64,000 nucleotides of DNA from Rhynchopus sp. YZ270_cl-10 (Eukaryota; Euglenozoa; Diplonemea; Diplonemida; Diplonemidae): contig OZ037883.1 of assembly GCA_964035575.1 (NCBI GenBank), positions 62,001 through 126,000 of the forward strand, read 5' to 3'. The position numbers and the translations under genes were made by a program. Below the pieces are notes generated by a model. The model was not told where the DNA came from, searched no databases, and worked only from the letters and a program-made list of their open reading frames with translations. Below are positions 46,588 to 59,560 of this stretch, piece by piece. How positions within the stretch are numbered: the first letter of the stretch is position 1; each line of letters begins with the position of its first letter.

Positions 46588-47607
46588 ATCGTCCTCTTCG
46601 CTAACGCTGTTGTCGCTCATATGGAGCTCCACCTGCTCGTGTCCGTTCATGCTTTTTGGGCTTGCTAGGCAACGTGGGCTGCTTGCGGGCGATGCTGTCA
46701 TGGGCATCGATGCTGCATCAGCTGCCACGAGGCTGCCTTCAGAGGCCATACTGCCACCTCCTCCTCCTCCCTTTGCGTACTCCTGCAGTGGGTTGTCGGT
46801 CAAAGACCCTTCACTCTGCCCTCTGGAGATCTGAGGAAGGCTGCTGGAACTGCTCCGTTTCCTGGCCATGCGAGTGTCCTGTGCATGCGATAGGGTACGT
46901 CTCGTCCAGAGGCCATCGGCGCCAAGCTCCAACTCAGGACAGGCGCGTCGGGGTGCAGAGCTAGAGCTGGGGGCGTTCTTCACACCCCTGCCCACCTCCT
47001 CCATCTCCCTCTCGACTGGTCCGGTTCTATCATCCGCAAAGGAGATTGTCTTCCTCGACCGTCTCCGTTCTTGCTGATTCGCGGAATACTGCGCACGACT
47101 CAAGCTGCTTCGATTCGGCTGCACAGCGGGGGAGAAGCTTTCAATTCGTTCCCTATCTCCGCCCCTCTCCCTCTCCCCACCCCTTTCCTGCCGATACTGC
47201 AGCATCTTCCTCACAAAGACTCCAGCAGTAATGACCAAACACAGAATACACGCAACTATCGCAAGGACAACAAGCAGAGGCGCGCCTTCGTTGTCAGAGG
47301 GGGAAGGTGTCATGGGGGGCGGTACTGGGACAAGGGGGCATGGTCCGGTGGTGGGCTGGCAGTTGCGTTGTGCAGGGCACATATTGCAGGCGGTGCCAAT
47401 AAAGCCGCAGGTGGGGTCGCATTCACACACCAGAGTGTACTGTCCAGCACTGCCACGCACATTCCTGCATAGCCCCCGCCCAGAACAGACCTGTTCATTG
47501 CAATCCTCCTGCGGCAGTGCACACTGAGGGCCAAACCATCCATATTGACAAATACACTTCCCCTCCTTGCAGCTCCCATACCGTCCGCAATCACAGTCGG
47601 TCGACAT
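46588..47607 (-). CDS. EGF-like single-pass membrane protein
   Basis: A minus-strand frame starting MSTDCDCGRYGSC and open to 46582; the exon probably ends at 46588 if spliced to the 3' exons. Residues 5-29 and about 36-77 are two EGF-like Cys-rich modules (CICQYGWFGPQC; CSGRGLCRNV, CECDPTCGFIGTAC). A Pro-rich linker and a transmembrane helix (109-132, PLLVVLAIVACILCLVITAG) follow. The rest is a Ser/Arg/Glu-rich cytoplasmic tail with RERGGDRER and a Gly run. No signal peptide precedes the first EGF module. Either a 5' exon is missing from my model or the helix acts as a reverse signal anchor. A cell-surface receptor or adhesion role is likely; the ligand is unknown. Confidence 0.75.
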
Positions 47608-48343
47608 TGTTTTTGTAAATTAACTCAAAGAGAGAGATCCATAAGGAAGCCTTGGGGAGAACCTGATATGGAACGCAGATGGTTTGTAAAGAGAAGGTGC
47701 AGAATTCGTTTACTTTCTGTTTAGAACAGAAGGCATGGGAAGGGAGGGAGAGCTTGGTGAGTGTAGTGGTCGCTCTGCAAGCCTACTCTGCTCTAAAGGG
47801 GTTTTGAATGAAGCCTCACCTTAGCATAATGGAGCTATGGAAGGGAGAAAATGGTTGGCAAAGTGTAAGGGGGGTGGAGGAGGAGGAGGAGGAGGAGGGG
47901 GGAGGAGGAGGTTCTAGTTTGTTTGTTGTTTTTGGCAGCCCAAATTTGTGCGTGGGAGTGAGAAAAGGCCCTTTATTTTTTTTGAAAACCTGGTTGTATT
48001 TATGTGACACCCGAGGATGAGCACCACTATTAATTTTTTGTTTTGTTTTATGGGCCTTGCTTAGTAGAGACAATGCTAGTCTTATTTTTTTATCTTTTTG
48101 TGTACTAAAAACTACACGATACACGATACTGCTGGGAAAACGTTGCTTATTTTTTTGATATTCTGTTGACTTCTTGACCCAGAGTAGCCTTTTTTTTCAT
48201 TCGGACGCTCTGTCGAACAATCATATCAACCCACCTCAGCTGCGACCTTTTCATTATTTTACAGCTCCACCAGGGCTAGTGGACTGACCACCTTACCCAC
48301 CATACACCCTCCCCTCCCCCCCAGGACCCCACCCCTCTCCCCC

Positions 48344-48985
48344 CTAGGCCTCTACCCCCTGCAGATCGACGTTACACTTAGGAAGGTCAATCTGTTCGAA
48401 GAGCACAGCCTTTGCGGGTTTGATTGTGTCTTTCACTTCTGCGGGAGATTTGCAGAGGGCGACTGCACAACCCTCAGGGAGGAAGAGGTGCTGGTGTGAG
48501 TAGAGTGTCACCTTTAGCAGCGATTTGCGCGTTACTTCTGCGAAAGCGGAGTGGTGTGGGATGCAGGCGAGGACGATGAAGGGGGCACCTTCGGAGGCGA
48601 TGACCTGGCGGAGGGGGTGCGCCGTCGTGGTGCGGATGGAGTCTAGGGAGGTCTCCAGGTCAGTTAGGGCGTCTGCAAGAACCTCGCGTCCAACGTCGCG
48701 CGCTTTAGGTTCGTTAGGCTGATCCTCAGTCTCAGGTTTCGTTGTTTCAGGTGTGGCCACGTTGCGCAGCATTGCCGTCACCGCTGCGTCTCTCGCCTTG
48801 CCCGGACCCACCATGGTCACCTCAACCCCCAGCTCCTCCAGCATCTGCCACGTCGCCACCCTCGGCTCCCCACCCTCAGGGAGGTACTCCACCTCAACAC
48901 CCACCTGCTTCTGCAGCTTCGACTGTTTGGGGGCGTTCTTCTCTTCGTTGGCCCATTCCTCTTCCTTGGGGTTGTACTCGGCCAT
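48344..48985 (-). CDS. Small protein of unknown family, intronless
   Basis: A minus-strand single frame of 213 residues starting MAEYNPKEEEWANEEKNAPK and ending DLQGVEA. The GC-rich codon use and lack of low complexity support a real gene. Residues about 28-75 (EVEYLPEGGEPRVATWQMLE) and about 115-210 (LTDLETSLDSIRTTTAHPLR; APFIVLACIPHHSAFAEVTR; LFEQIDLPKCNVDLQG) look like folded alpha/beta segments, with an acidic Glu/Pro/Thr linker between. No motif I recognise, no signal peptide, no transmembrane helix. It is the most upstream member of the tight gene group at 41.5-49.0 kb. Confidence 0.65.
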   Translation of the reverse strand: MAEYNPKEEEWANEEKNAPKQSKLQKQVGVEVEYLPEGGEPRVATWQMLEELGVEVTMVGPGKARDAAVTAMLRNVATPETTKPETEDQPNEPKARDVGREVLADALTDLETSLDSIRTTTAHPLRQVIASEGAPFIVLACIPHHSAFAEVTRKSLLKVTLYSHQHLFLPEGCAVALCKSPAEVKDTIKPAKAVLFEQIDLPKCNVDLQGVEA

Positions 48986-51745
48986 TTCTTGTGGTTGTCG
49001 ATGAGATCTACTATTTTCTTTTCACTGAGTGAAGAGGGAGGTTGGGAGGGGAGGGAGTCGGGATAAATTCTTTGAAATATAGGAAGCAATACGCCCAGAA
49101 AAGAAACGACGTGGTACGCTGCACTGCCTGCAACGCAAAAAAACGCAAAAAACTCTTGAGAAACAGACGCCAATGAGACCCGGAGTCTCTCTTCCTTCTT
49201 ATGCTACAGAGACTAACAGAGACAACGCTAACCACGACTGCCTAGGGAAGAGAGCCGGGGGTCCCAAAACGGTTCGGGGGGACCCTCATATGGAACGAAA
49301 ACAAAATTAAAGACAACAACAAAAAAAGACGCTTTTTTTTTTGGGCATTGGGGGAAACCATACACAGTATTCAGTGCCAGAAAAAAGAGAGGCAGGTGTT
49401 GTGTATGTGAGGGGGGGATTTTTTTTGCACCAAAAAGAGAAAGATTTTCAGAGAATAGAACAGTTGAAAGATGGGAGGGGTGTACATTCGGGGAATAGCG
49501 AATGTTTTGTGGGGGTTTTTTTTGAGATAATATTTTCATTTTTCTTTGATAAATTGTTGGAGTAGTGTAGTTGCCTCGGTTGTGTTGCCACAGTTGTGCA
49601 AATCTCCACTGTCTTTTTTAATATTGCAATCAACCCGGAGAGGGTTCTGCACACTCAGTAGCCACCCCCATTTTTTTTTTTTTGGAAGACAAAAGGTTGC
49701 ATATGCTTGTCAGTGCTGTCCTGATTAGATCTTCCCAGTGCCTGAGTAAAGTAAAAAGGCGAGGAAATATTTCTTTGAAAGATGCGACCTTATTTTTTGA
49801 AAATGCTGTCAAAAAAAAAAACGCCTGAAAAAACTCAATACAGAGATCCTGGTGAAATATTTCTCAAAAAGGAAAAAAAACAATGTTGATAAGAGCAAAC
49901 GCCTCCTATGTCCTATGGGCGCAGCACAAAAAAAGAAAGATTATTTCAGCAAAATAATGAAAAAGAAAACCATTCCCAAAGGGTTTTTACGACGCCTATT
50001 GGGAACATGATGAATATAACAAAGGAAGAGGAGGTTCTTTTTGCCGAAGCGAAAGAGTCTAGATGAAGAAAATACTACGGTGTCAATACCTATCTTCACC
50101 CACACAGGAAAAAACGAAATATGGGGGGTGAGTTTGTTAGTTGCACGCTTCCACCTACGAAGGGGTGAGGTCATCTACAAAAAAAAAATAGTAACTCTGA
50201 TAGGTAAAAGGAAAAAAGGTTTTTTCGTTGATTGCACAATTACCTTGTTGGAGGGGGGGGTGATTGGCGACCGTATCTGAGGAACTATTTCTCCTTTAAG
50301 CTACGCTTGTAGGTATAAAACAAAATATGAGAGTGGGTTCGAAAGACATAGCAAGGCACCTCACAAAGGGCGTTTACTGTGCAGCACAAAGACGTATTCT
50401 TTTGTACCGCAAGCCTTTGAGGTGCAGGAAGGAACACATCCCCCCCCAGAAGACCGAAGCGGGTGGGGGGTGGAAATGGTTACTGTGGAGATCAAAGTCT
50501 TATTAAGAGCAGTGACTCCAGCTTGGTCAATTTTTTTCAAATTTAACAACAAAAATAGGAGAAAAAAAAAACGATGATGCTTTCGAAACACGCATTTTTT
50601 TCATTATCACCGTGACCGTAACTATGTTTCTACAAAATGCTGAGAATGCTTTAAATTAAACAAAACTCCGCACATAGGACGTCACATTTTGTGTACTTAT
50701 TTTGGTTCGGGAAAGGAGAGCCACGAGCCACACAAATCTACACCTTTGTCGACACACAGAAACGCAGTGAGAGTTGGACCAAGTCCTCCCCAAAGTGACC
50801 CCCCCAACCGCATGTTCCAGCACCTGTTGTGTGGTGTTCGAACTGTGTTCGTACCATCCTGAGTGGGCGCTGAAGTGGAAAGAGTCCGAGTATGCTAGTA
50901 AGAATCAAATGAGTTCTAGAACAAAAAACACTACCAAAAAAAAGTATTTGTCGCGGGGAAAAAAAACGTCATTTTTAGGAGGTGCACATCTCTTACTAGG
51001 ATGACGACAACAACAAAAGGAAAGAAAAGGGTTTAAGTCTCAGAGATGCACCTAAGCCTCTCATGGGTGGTGGTCACCTTGAAAAACAAACTTGTGGTAC
51101 GAAAAAAAAAAAAAAAGTGAAGTTATTAATGCAGGCACCTCCCGCGAGACCCACTGTACGATGCCAACTGGATGAAAGCACAAAGACCGACACAAGAACG
51201 AAAAAAAAAAAAAATGATGCTAAGCCTTTGTTGCTTAATGCAGTTAGAAAGGAGAAAAAGCTAAAATGGTGTGATTTTCCTAAAAATTATGGGGTGGCGA
51301 CAGGGGGGGTGTGGAAAAAAATATTCACAAAAAATATTTTCAAATTCTGTCGATCACAAAAATTCACAAAAAATCACAAAAAATCACGAAAAATCACAAA
51401 AAATCACAAAAAATCACGAAAGTGAACCGTTTTGGGCCGCTGCAATTGTGCTGTAATTGTGGTGTAATTGTGCTCAGTAATGCTCAGTTGTGCTCAGTTG
51501 TACGTAAGTGTGTGTAAGTTTCGCTTAAAATTGAACTTTTTCGGCGTGGTTGCATAACCGATTCCCTACCGTGTTTCTACCAGTTGTCATGACGTTTTGG
51601 GGCATTCATGTGTTGGAAAAATATTTTTTTTTGTTTTCGTTGGTGAAGCTTTTAAACGGCGGTATTTGCATTTCCGGAATCCGTCCGGCCAGTGGTGGGG
51701 TCAATTTGCAGAAATGGACAAGTTCTCGTTTTTGGTCAATTTCCG

Positions 51746-52144
51746 CAGTATACACAGTATACACAGTATACACAGTATACACAGTATACACAGTATACAC
51801 AGTATACACAGTATACACAGTATACACAGTATACACAGTATACACAGTATACACAGTATACACAGTATACACAGTATACACAGTATACACAGTATACACA
51901 GTATACACAGTATACACAGTATACACAGTATACACAGTATACACAGTATACACAGTATACACAGTATACACAGTATACACAGTATACACAGTATACACAG
52001 TATACACAGTATACACAGTATACACAGTATACACAGTATACACAGTATACACAGTATACACAGTATACACAGTATACACAGTATACACAGTATACACAGT
52101 ATACACAGTATACACAGTATACACAGTATACACAGTATACACAG
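51746..52144. repeat. 9-bp minisatellite (CAGTATACA), about 44 units
   Basis: An essentially perfect tandem array. Each unit contains the palindrome GTATAC, so the array can pair with itself. All frames stay open; the apparent repeat proteins are artefacts. Confidence 0.95.
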
Positions 52145-52153
52145 GGGATTGGG

Positions 52154-52499
52154 AGTACAGTACAGTACAGTACAGTACAGTACAGTACAGTACAGTACAG
52201 TACAGTACAGTACAGTACAGTACAGTACAGTACAGTACAGTACAGTACAGTACAGTACAGTACAGTACAGTACAGTACAGTACAGTACAGTACAGTACAG
52301 TACAGTACAGTACAGTACAGTACAGTACAGTACAGTACAGTACAGTACAGTACAGTACAGTACAGTACAGTACAGTACAGTACAGTACAGTACAGTACAG
52401 TACAGTACAGTACAGTACAGTACAGTACAGTACAGTACAGTACAGTACAGTACAGTACAGTACAGTACAGTACAGTACAGTACAGTACAGTACAGTACA
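52154..52499. repeat. 5-bp satellite (AGTAC), about 69 units
   Basis: An essentially perfect array of AGTAC, each unit containing the palindrome GTAC. It is separated from the 9-bp array by about 10 bp (GGGGATTGGG). The lack of visible divergence suggests recent expansion. Confidence 0.95.
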
Positions 52500-55400
52500 C
52501 TACCAGAGCGAGACAAAAAAAAGCTCATCTCAAAATATGTCGATCACAAAAAATCACAAAAAATCACAAAAAATCACAAAAAATCGCAAAAAATCGCAAA
52601 AAATCACAAAAAATCACGACCTGTCGCAAAGAATCACAAAGAAGAAAAATGATTCTTTGTGATGTTTCGTGATTTTTCGTGACTGCCCAGTTCCGACCCC
52701 CCTTGTCGCCACCCCAAATTAGGTGTAAATTGGGTACTTCTTGGGTCCTTCTAGGGTATACACCCTAGCCCTATACAGCCACACCATAAAAGAGATCAAG
52801 AAAGAAGAAAAACGTAAACGGCGAACCACACAAAAGGGTTCAAAACATCTTAAAAACAGCGGGTGCATGTTACATGAATATTTATTTTTTGTCGTCATGA
52901 CTTCCGACAATATGGGAGGGGGACAAAAAATCAATATGATAAAGAGAAAAGTTGCTGTACGCCTCGTACACATAAAAGTATTTCAACATATTGCAGTCAA
53001 TAAATTGATAGCACTATGTTCCACACGGTGGAGTCCGCCCGTAAATGTCGGACCCTTTGTTGTCCGAATGTCGGACTCAGTGGGGGTGAGTCTGTTATCG
53101 ACACACTCAAAGCCGGGCGGACTCCATCGTGCACATACATATAAAAACAAAAATATTTTACCTGTAGAGCCCCAACGTACTATTCGATCAGACCTTGGAC
53201 AAGACATTGAAACTGACTTTGGAGACATAGGTTTAAAAACCCCAGAAATTGGGATAAATAAACTCCCCAAAAAAATCAGAAAAAAGGGGTAAAAAGACGG
53301 AACCTTCCTTGGTACCGTACACCTCGGTCTGTGTCAAAAAAAAAAAGGCCATAAAAAAACAGAACAAAACAAAAAAACTGATACAGACCTCGTTAAAAAG
53401 GGTGGGGAGCGGTTGTGTTGGGTGAAGCAAATCACGGCAAAGGCATACAAAAAAAAAAACTTTGTAAAGATGAATACACACATATTTACCACAAAAGAGA
53501 ATGTTGGGGAAGTGCAAAAACGACTCCTCCTATTAATACCATTCATCGGCAGACGCAGGCAATTGAAAAAAAAAAAAAAATAGTGTGAAAGATGAAAAGT
53601 GCATCGCGTGCGCATGCATCTGTTGCATAGTAGGGTTTCGCTTTATTGCGAGAGGGGGGTTTTTTTGGTGGAATTCGGGGAAACCGGCTATTTTGTGAAT
53701 TGTATAGAGTCATGGACAGAGAACGCTCGCCATGCGCACTACGCGCGTTGACGCACCGTACTAAGGGCTGTATGGAAAAAAAAAATTAACCGTTTTTGGG
53801 TATTTCTGAGAAAAAGCTTGCAAGATTATTTTAAGCAGTGCTTAGCCACCCTTTCAATGGTAGTTATTGATGCAGGCACCTCCGACTGACTCACTGTACG
53901 ATGCCAGCCATCCGGATGAAAGCACCAATTAAATGTGAAAGATACGAGAGGGGGGGGTGCGTATTGTACACGGGTATTTTCTTTCTTTGGGTTTGGGGAG
54001 CTTATATTTTACTCTTAACCCCATTTTTTTTAGGGCTATATTTTATACGACGCACTAAGAGATCCGCCAAAGGGAATATTTCTCTTGTTGGCTACTGTGC
54101 AGCGCTTAAGAAGCACGGTGCACAGTTTGGAATAAAAGGAGAAGTACAGGAGAGATGAAGAGTGTAAACATGACACCTCAGCCTCCGCTTAGGTGTCACT
54201 GAAATAGAATCTAAGGAACAAGAAAACAACAACAAAAAAAGTAACCTTTTTCTCGTTTAGCGCTCTGCAAAAATTGTTGTGTTTTCTTTCGTTGGAAAGA
54301 GTTGCATGCGTGTGGTAAAGCACTAATACTTTACAGACACGCTCCTTCCACCAATTCTATTTCCTCTTGCCAATGGTTTGGTATAAAAAGTTGGCTTGAA
54401 ATCCAAAAGCCCTGTCGTGAACAGTGTACCTTGGTATGACCGGGGTGGTCCCCCAACCATGCAGTCCTACATCCATTTCGAGGTTTACATCTAAAAATGT
54501 AGGGGTTGGAGAGCACAACCTCGGTCCTGTCCACACACAAACACGACTATTTGATAATAATCTGTTTGGTGCAGACAAGACAGTCATCACTAAAAAATAA
54601 CGTATTTGACTTTTTGCCACTACATCTAACATCAAGACAGGTGCAAGGGGACTTCTTTTTGGGGTGTTGAAAAGGGGTATTCGTTCAAATAAATAGTGAG
54701 AAAAGATGAATATGAACATCTTTTCCTTTGGGGTTACAAGGTACTCCCCTTAGTCGCATCTGCCAAGGGGGATATTGTTCGGTAAGGGAGAGGGAGAGGG
54801 GATGGCAGCTCCACAGGAATTCCTGTGGACACGGAGGAATTCTGAACAACCACACCAGATAAGAAAAGGGGTAAAAAAGCAACCATCTCGCTGAGAACGC
54901 ACAGAACACTCTTACATGCAGGCAAATGATTGATACAATTTTGCATTTTTTTTTCAACGCCAACAAAAGTTCCGCGGATGTGAAATAATTCGGGTCGGTG
55001 CGAGTCGTGAATACTGTCCCTTTTGTCTCAGGTGGTGTTGGTTATTCTCCCTCCACGTCAGTCCCCTCTCCACCTCTGCCCTGGGGGTTTTTCGCAAAAA
55101 TAAAAATAGAACCAACACCTTTTGGTGTTGCCGGTTTGTTTCAATTCATAATTATTGTATTTTTTTGACTTACAAAAAGCATTCTCACGATACCTTGGTA
55201 TATGACCGGTGCACCCCCCAACCGTACAGTCCGAGGAAAAAAAATATCTGAATTTAGTGTTTAGTGTATCCGCCGTTTAGACAGTCTTTACTGGTCCATC
55301 TTAGTGAAATACGTCCTCCAGGCGGGCGGACCTTGTGTCCGCTCTGGTTTTGTGATGTGCAGAAAAAAATAGATAAAAGACAACCGTGTCAGATGATTTG

Positions 55401-58400
55401 TGTGTGCCATTTGCGCACCATCCACATCTAAAAAGAAACTAATTCCCCACACAGCCTGGGGTAACACATTTTACGGTGTGTTTCGTTCTGGGGCAGCAAT
55501 GTGGCCGAATAATGGCAGTGTGTGTGTAGTGGGTGTTTTGAGAAAGGGACAACTATTACTGTTTAGGGGAGCTCAACCTAAGCCTCTCCTTGCTTTAAGG
55601 AATCCCTAATGAAAGAAAAGTTTATAAGATGACCCTAAGCCTCTCGTGCTTAGTCTCCTCAAATAAAACTCGAAAGATGAATGTGCCTCGTGCAGTATCC
55701 TAAACAGAAAAGTTTATAAGAGGAACCTAAACCTAAGATTACTGTTTTGAACATTGGTTATTTCACCTCGTTCTGCTTCGTCACCTTAAAAGGGAATGGG
55801 TAAGGGGGTCGCTAAGTGCACATCTCCCGTCACTTAGTCCTTGTGGCAGAAAAAAAATGAGAAAAAAATGAGGGGGAAAAAAAACACAATTAGATAGGGC
55901 AAAACAGATGCTAGGTTTTTAATGTGGTCCTAAAAACGACCATATCCAGTTACAACAGTGCGGAGGTGAAGAAGGGAAGGTTGAGAAAAGAAAACCATAA
56001 AGACCAGAATGGGTAAAAGAAACGGGGGGGGGAGAGGGAGAGAAAGAAACCCTTTAAGATTGAACCGGGGAACCCTACGTAACAACCGCACAAAAAGAGC
56101 AGCTGTTAGGGTTGCCCGCCTCAGGTGACGCAGGGGCTTGCTGAAAATAAAACAAAACAAAATAGAGAAAAGAAGGGAAAACACAATACCGAAACCTCTC
56201 TTCAGCAATGCAAAAAAAAAGGAACGAGAGTTTGAAAGAACTTAGTTAAAATAATAGCCCTCGTTTGCCTTTGTTGAATTTTGGTTATATCAATGTGTAC
56301 GCAAAAAGGGGGTGGCGCTATTGCGTGAAGCTACGATGAATTGAACCTGTTGGCTCAAACACACCTCACGCTGTAACAGGGGAGACAAGAAAGAAAAAGT
56401 TATAAGATGACCCTAAGCCTCATGCTCATGATTGGTCACCTAAAAAAGAACAGAAAGGTTGGATGAATTTAGGCTTCGCATTACTGTCGGGTTGAAAAAT
56501 AAAGTGAAGTTATTAATGCAGGCACCTCCGACTGACCCACTGTACGATGCCAGCCATCCGGATGAAAGCACAAAATAAACAAAAAAAAAAGAAAAGTTTA
56601 TAAGATGATCCTAAGCCTCTCGTGCTTAGTCACCTAAAAAAATGCAAAATGTATGTGACTCTCGTGCACTCACATATTTAACACTGTAGTTATCGTCGCG
56701 CTTCGATATTATCCCGTTGTTATAACCGAGAATGCGCACCTTTTGTTGTGATGGATCAGCGCGTTAGAATGTTCCACGAGCTTATTCCGCACAACCATGA
56801 GCACTACTTAGAGAACATAAAAAAATCCATAACTAATTAGTTTCATGTACTTTCATAGCAATGAGAAAGTGCATGCATTGATGTGGCTGAACTCCTTTCG
56901 GTGAAAAGAAGTACTAAAATTACACTTTATCTTCGGAACAGCCACACACATTGTCAAAATATAAGAAAAAAAAAAGTACAAAAACTAGACATCAGGCCAA
57001 CTGATCTTGATAACATAAACAGTGTTTTTTTTTTTCGTTCAAATCAGCCAAATAGGGGGTATCTCTTTGGGGCAACGTGAAAGGGAATTCAATGAGGGGA
57101 AATACTGGTATACAAAATCTGAACAGGGTTGGCTCTCTTTATGTCTGGGTTTCTTTCCCATGGGTTCTTATCACATTTCACGGAACGAACGAAGGGATCA
57201 ATGGCCACAATGTGCACTAGATGTACAAAAAAATAACACCCTCTACTCTCTCGGGTTTCTTTTTGTGTTGCAGTGCAGTGTGGACAGATGCCTGCCCGCA
57301 CAACAAGAATTTTTTTTTAATACACAGACATGAGCACAACTCAGTCGTATGCAACATATCAACAAATCTTCGAATCACCAAGTACAAGAAAAAGTGTACA
57401 AGATGAACACGGCCTCTGATACATGTGCAACAACTAATCAAACCACCATATCAAACAAGACAGGTGATGTGTACAAATACACATAAATTAGAACCAACTA
57501 GGGGCACTAAAAAAAAAGGTGAAGACTTCAAATTGATAGAAAAAAGATCGGGTCTTTGTTTGTGCGCTCAAAGCCGGGTGTAACAAAAAAGGTGAACTAC
57601 AATTGGTATTTTGTGAATCAAAACAGACAATAACGTTTTTTTTCTTTTCCCGTTTTGTTTGCCCCAAAAGCGCTGCCTCCAATCCTTTTAGTACTGTCAG
57701 TCCGACAACTAAAATATGTTGTTATGTAAAAGCCTCTCAACAGGCACTAAAAAAATAACATTGAAGTGGGAGAATATGACATTAGTTTTCCTTTTGTTTT
57801 TTTGGTGTGACAACTCAGTGCACACCCTGAAAAAATAGATGCTGTTCTAGATTGAGTAGCAGTGTTTCTCCCAAACAGAAATTAAATGAGCAAAATGAAA
57901 AGTAGTACTGTACTGGATCACCATTTTCAACCTTTTGAAAATGCATTTTCGTTTTGTAACCAAAACACCAATCATGGTCTGTGATCACGGGGTTGTGAAA
58001 CAGAAAAAAGAAAAAAAAAATGAAGAGGGTGATCACGATCTGTTTCTTCTTGAAGAAAAAATGACAAAAAAAAAAATTAATACTGGGGGTTCAATCCCCC
58101 CAGTTGCCTCCAGAGGGAGGGTGTGCGGGCTGTGTCTACACAAGGAAAAGGGAAACTGTTTCCCCAGCCCAGTCGCAATGTGGAACCCCCCGCTGTGTAG
58201 CATAACAACAAAACAAAGCAAGAGGCAGTTGGCGCGGCTGCCAAAAAACTACCGGCAAGTCTACACGCCTCCTTCGGTCGGCAGGATACAGTATAACAAA
58301 ACGGAACAAAGATTTATGCCACTGATTTGTACTAATCTACGGTGTCTTCTTTCGTTCGACCACAGCCCAAAAATATTAGTAAAGCCCCACTCCCAGCAAA

Positions 58401-59560
58401 AAAAGAAATAGAAAAAAGGGCATCAACGAATCGTTTCGTGAAAGACCCTTTTTTTTAGCAAAGGAATGGGAGGTGCACAAAAGGGGTATGGATACCAGCC
58501 TCTTTTGGGAAGTGAGAAATCGAGAGGGGCGAGAGGGGCACAGTTGAATCCATCCGAACGACACACCAGAGCAACACTCCGACTGGCTTGTGTTAAGTCA
58601 GAGCAAAAGGATGCATTCATGCCCCAGAGAAGGATCAAAGAAAAACGTCAAAAAAGCGCTACGTCAAGCAGCAGAAAAAGAGTGCAAACAGCACAGAGAA
58701 AGAAAACACAAAAAAAAAAAAAAAAGCATCCTGAGCATCTAGTACACAAGCGCTACAAGATAACCCAAGAACTCTACCCGACGAAAGACGAGCCCATAAG
58801 TGCTCTGTCCTACCGCGGGATCGACCAACTTTACTCGAAGTAAAATCCTCAATAATACAAACTCATTTTTTGTAAAAAAATCAGGATTGGGTGATCCCCT
58901 GAGTGCTGCGTATCGCTCAAAATGTGTGTAGGGGTGTGTTGGATAATCATAATTATCGATAAAGCAATGGGTAATATGCCACCACAAGATACTACCCATT
59001 TGGGTTAGGAGATGAAGTTATGTGAATGTGTGATATTTTTTGGTTCTGTTCTTTCATAAAAAATACCCAAAAAAAAAAAACACGCAAAATTGTGTTGGGG
59101 GGGCGTAGTAACACTAGTATTGCTATCAGTCACCAATTTGTTCGGCATTTTCAACATCAATACAGGGTACATCACAGTATAACCTTTTCCTTAATATCAC
59201 CCCCGCAATATTGTAAATAAAAATGGAAAAATGGGGGGGAAAATCGATGTCAAAACAAAAAAAAAACTGTTGCAAATTGGACAAAACCGGATGGGGAGGG
59301 AGAGAAAGTGAGGGGGAAAGAGAGAGAGAGAGAGGGAAAAACTATTAGCGAAAGAAGAAAAAAGCCAAGAACAACAATATTTCTTGACAAATATAAAAAA
59401 TCCCCAAAAAAAAAAATGATGTTAAAAACAAGCGATACTCATTTTATATGAAACGACGTGATGATCATGATTGGCGAATTTAAAAAAAAAAACGATCTTG
59501 GTATTCCACAAAATGCTCAAAGAACTATTTTGTGGAACACCACGATATACAAAAAAAACT

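Larger units (their letters stand above)
51290..52716. mobile_element. Terminal-inverted-repeat element carrying two minisatellites
   Basis: The ends are inverted copies of TGGGGTGGCGACA(G/A)GGGGGG, flanked by a 5-bp direct repeat AATTA (51285-51289 and 52717-52721). Just inside each end are arrays based on AAAAAATCAC, at about 51345-51420 and 52540-52640, both preceded by GTCGATCAC. The centre contains a 9-bp array and then a 5-bp array. About 80 bp before the first array (51658-51740) matches 26567-26650. No transposase frame is visible. The superfamily is unclear. Confidence 0.65.
48986..59560. other. Gene-poor repeat region
   Basis: No supportable gene in about 10.5 kb. It holds hairpin families A, B, C, D, E and G, a 1.4-kb inverted-repeat element packed with minisatellites (51290-52716), a small foldback around 53025-53135 (arms GGTGGAGTCCGCCCG and CGGGCGGACTCCATC), and many A-runs. 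Confidence 0.6.

Noticed and set aside
51345-52640. Regular repeats as a CRISPR array
   Set aside because: The units abut without unique spacers and the genome is eukaryotic.
51550-52672. Long open frames encoding Tyr-Thr-Val, Ser-Ile-His and Tyr-Ser-Thr-Val-Gln repeats
   Set aside because: They are translations of perfect 9-bp and 5-bp arrays with no stops in any frame; the flanks are transposon-like, not coding.
57935-58843. Two plus-strand frames of 125-158 residues
   Set aside because: Lys-rich from A-runs, no recognisable domain, and on the strand opposite to all supported genes.
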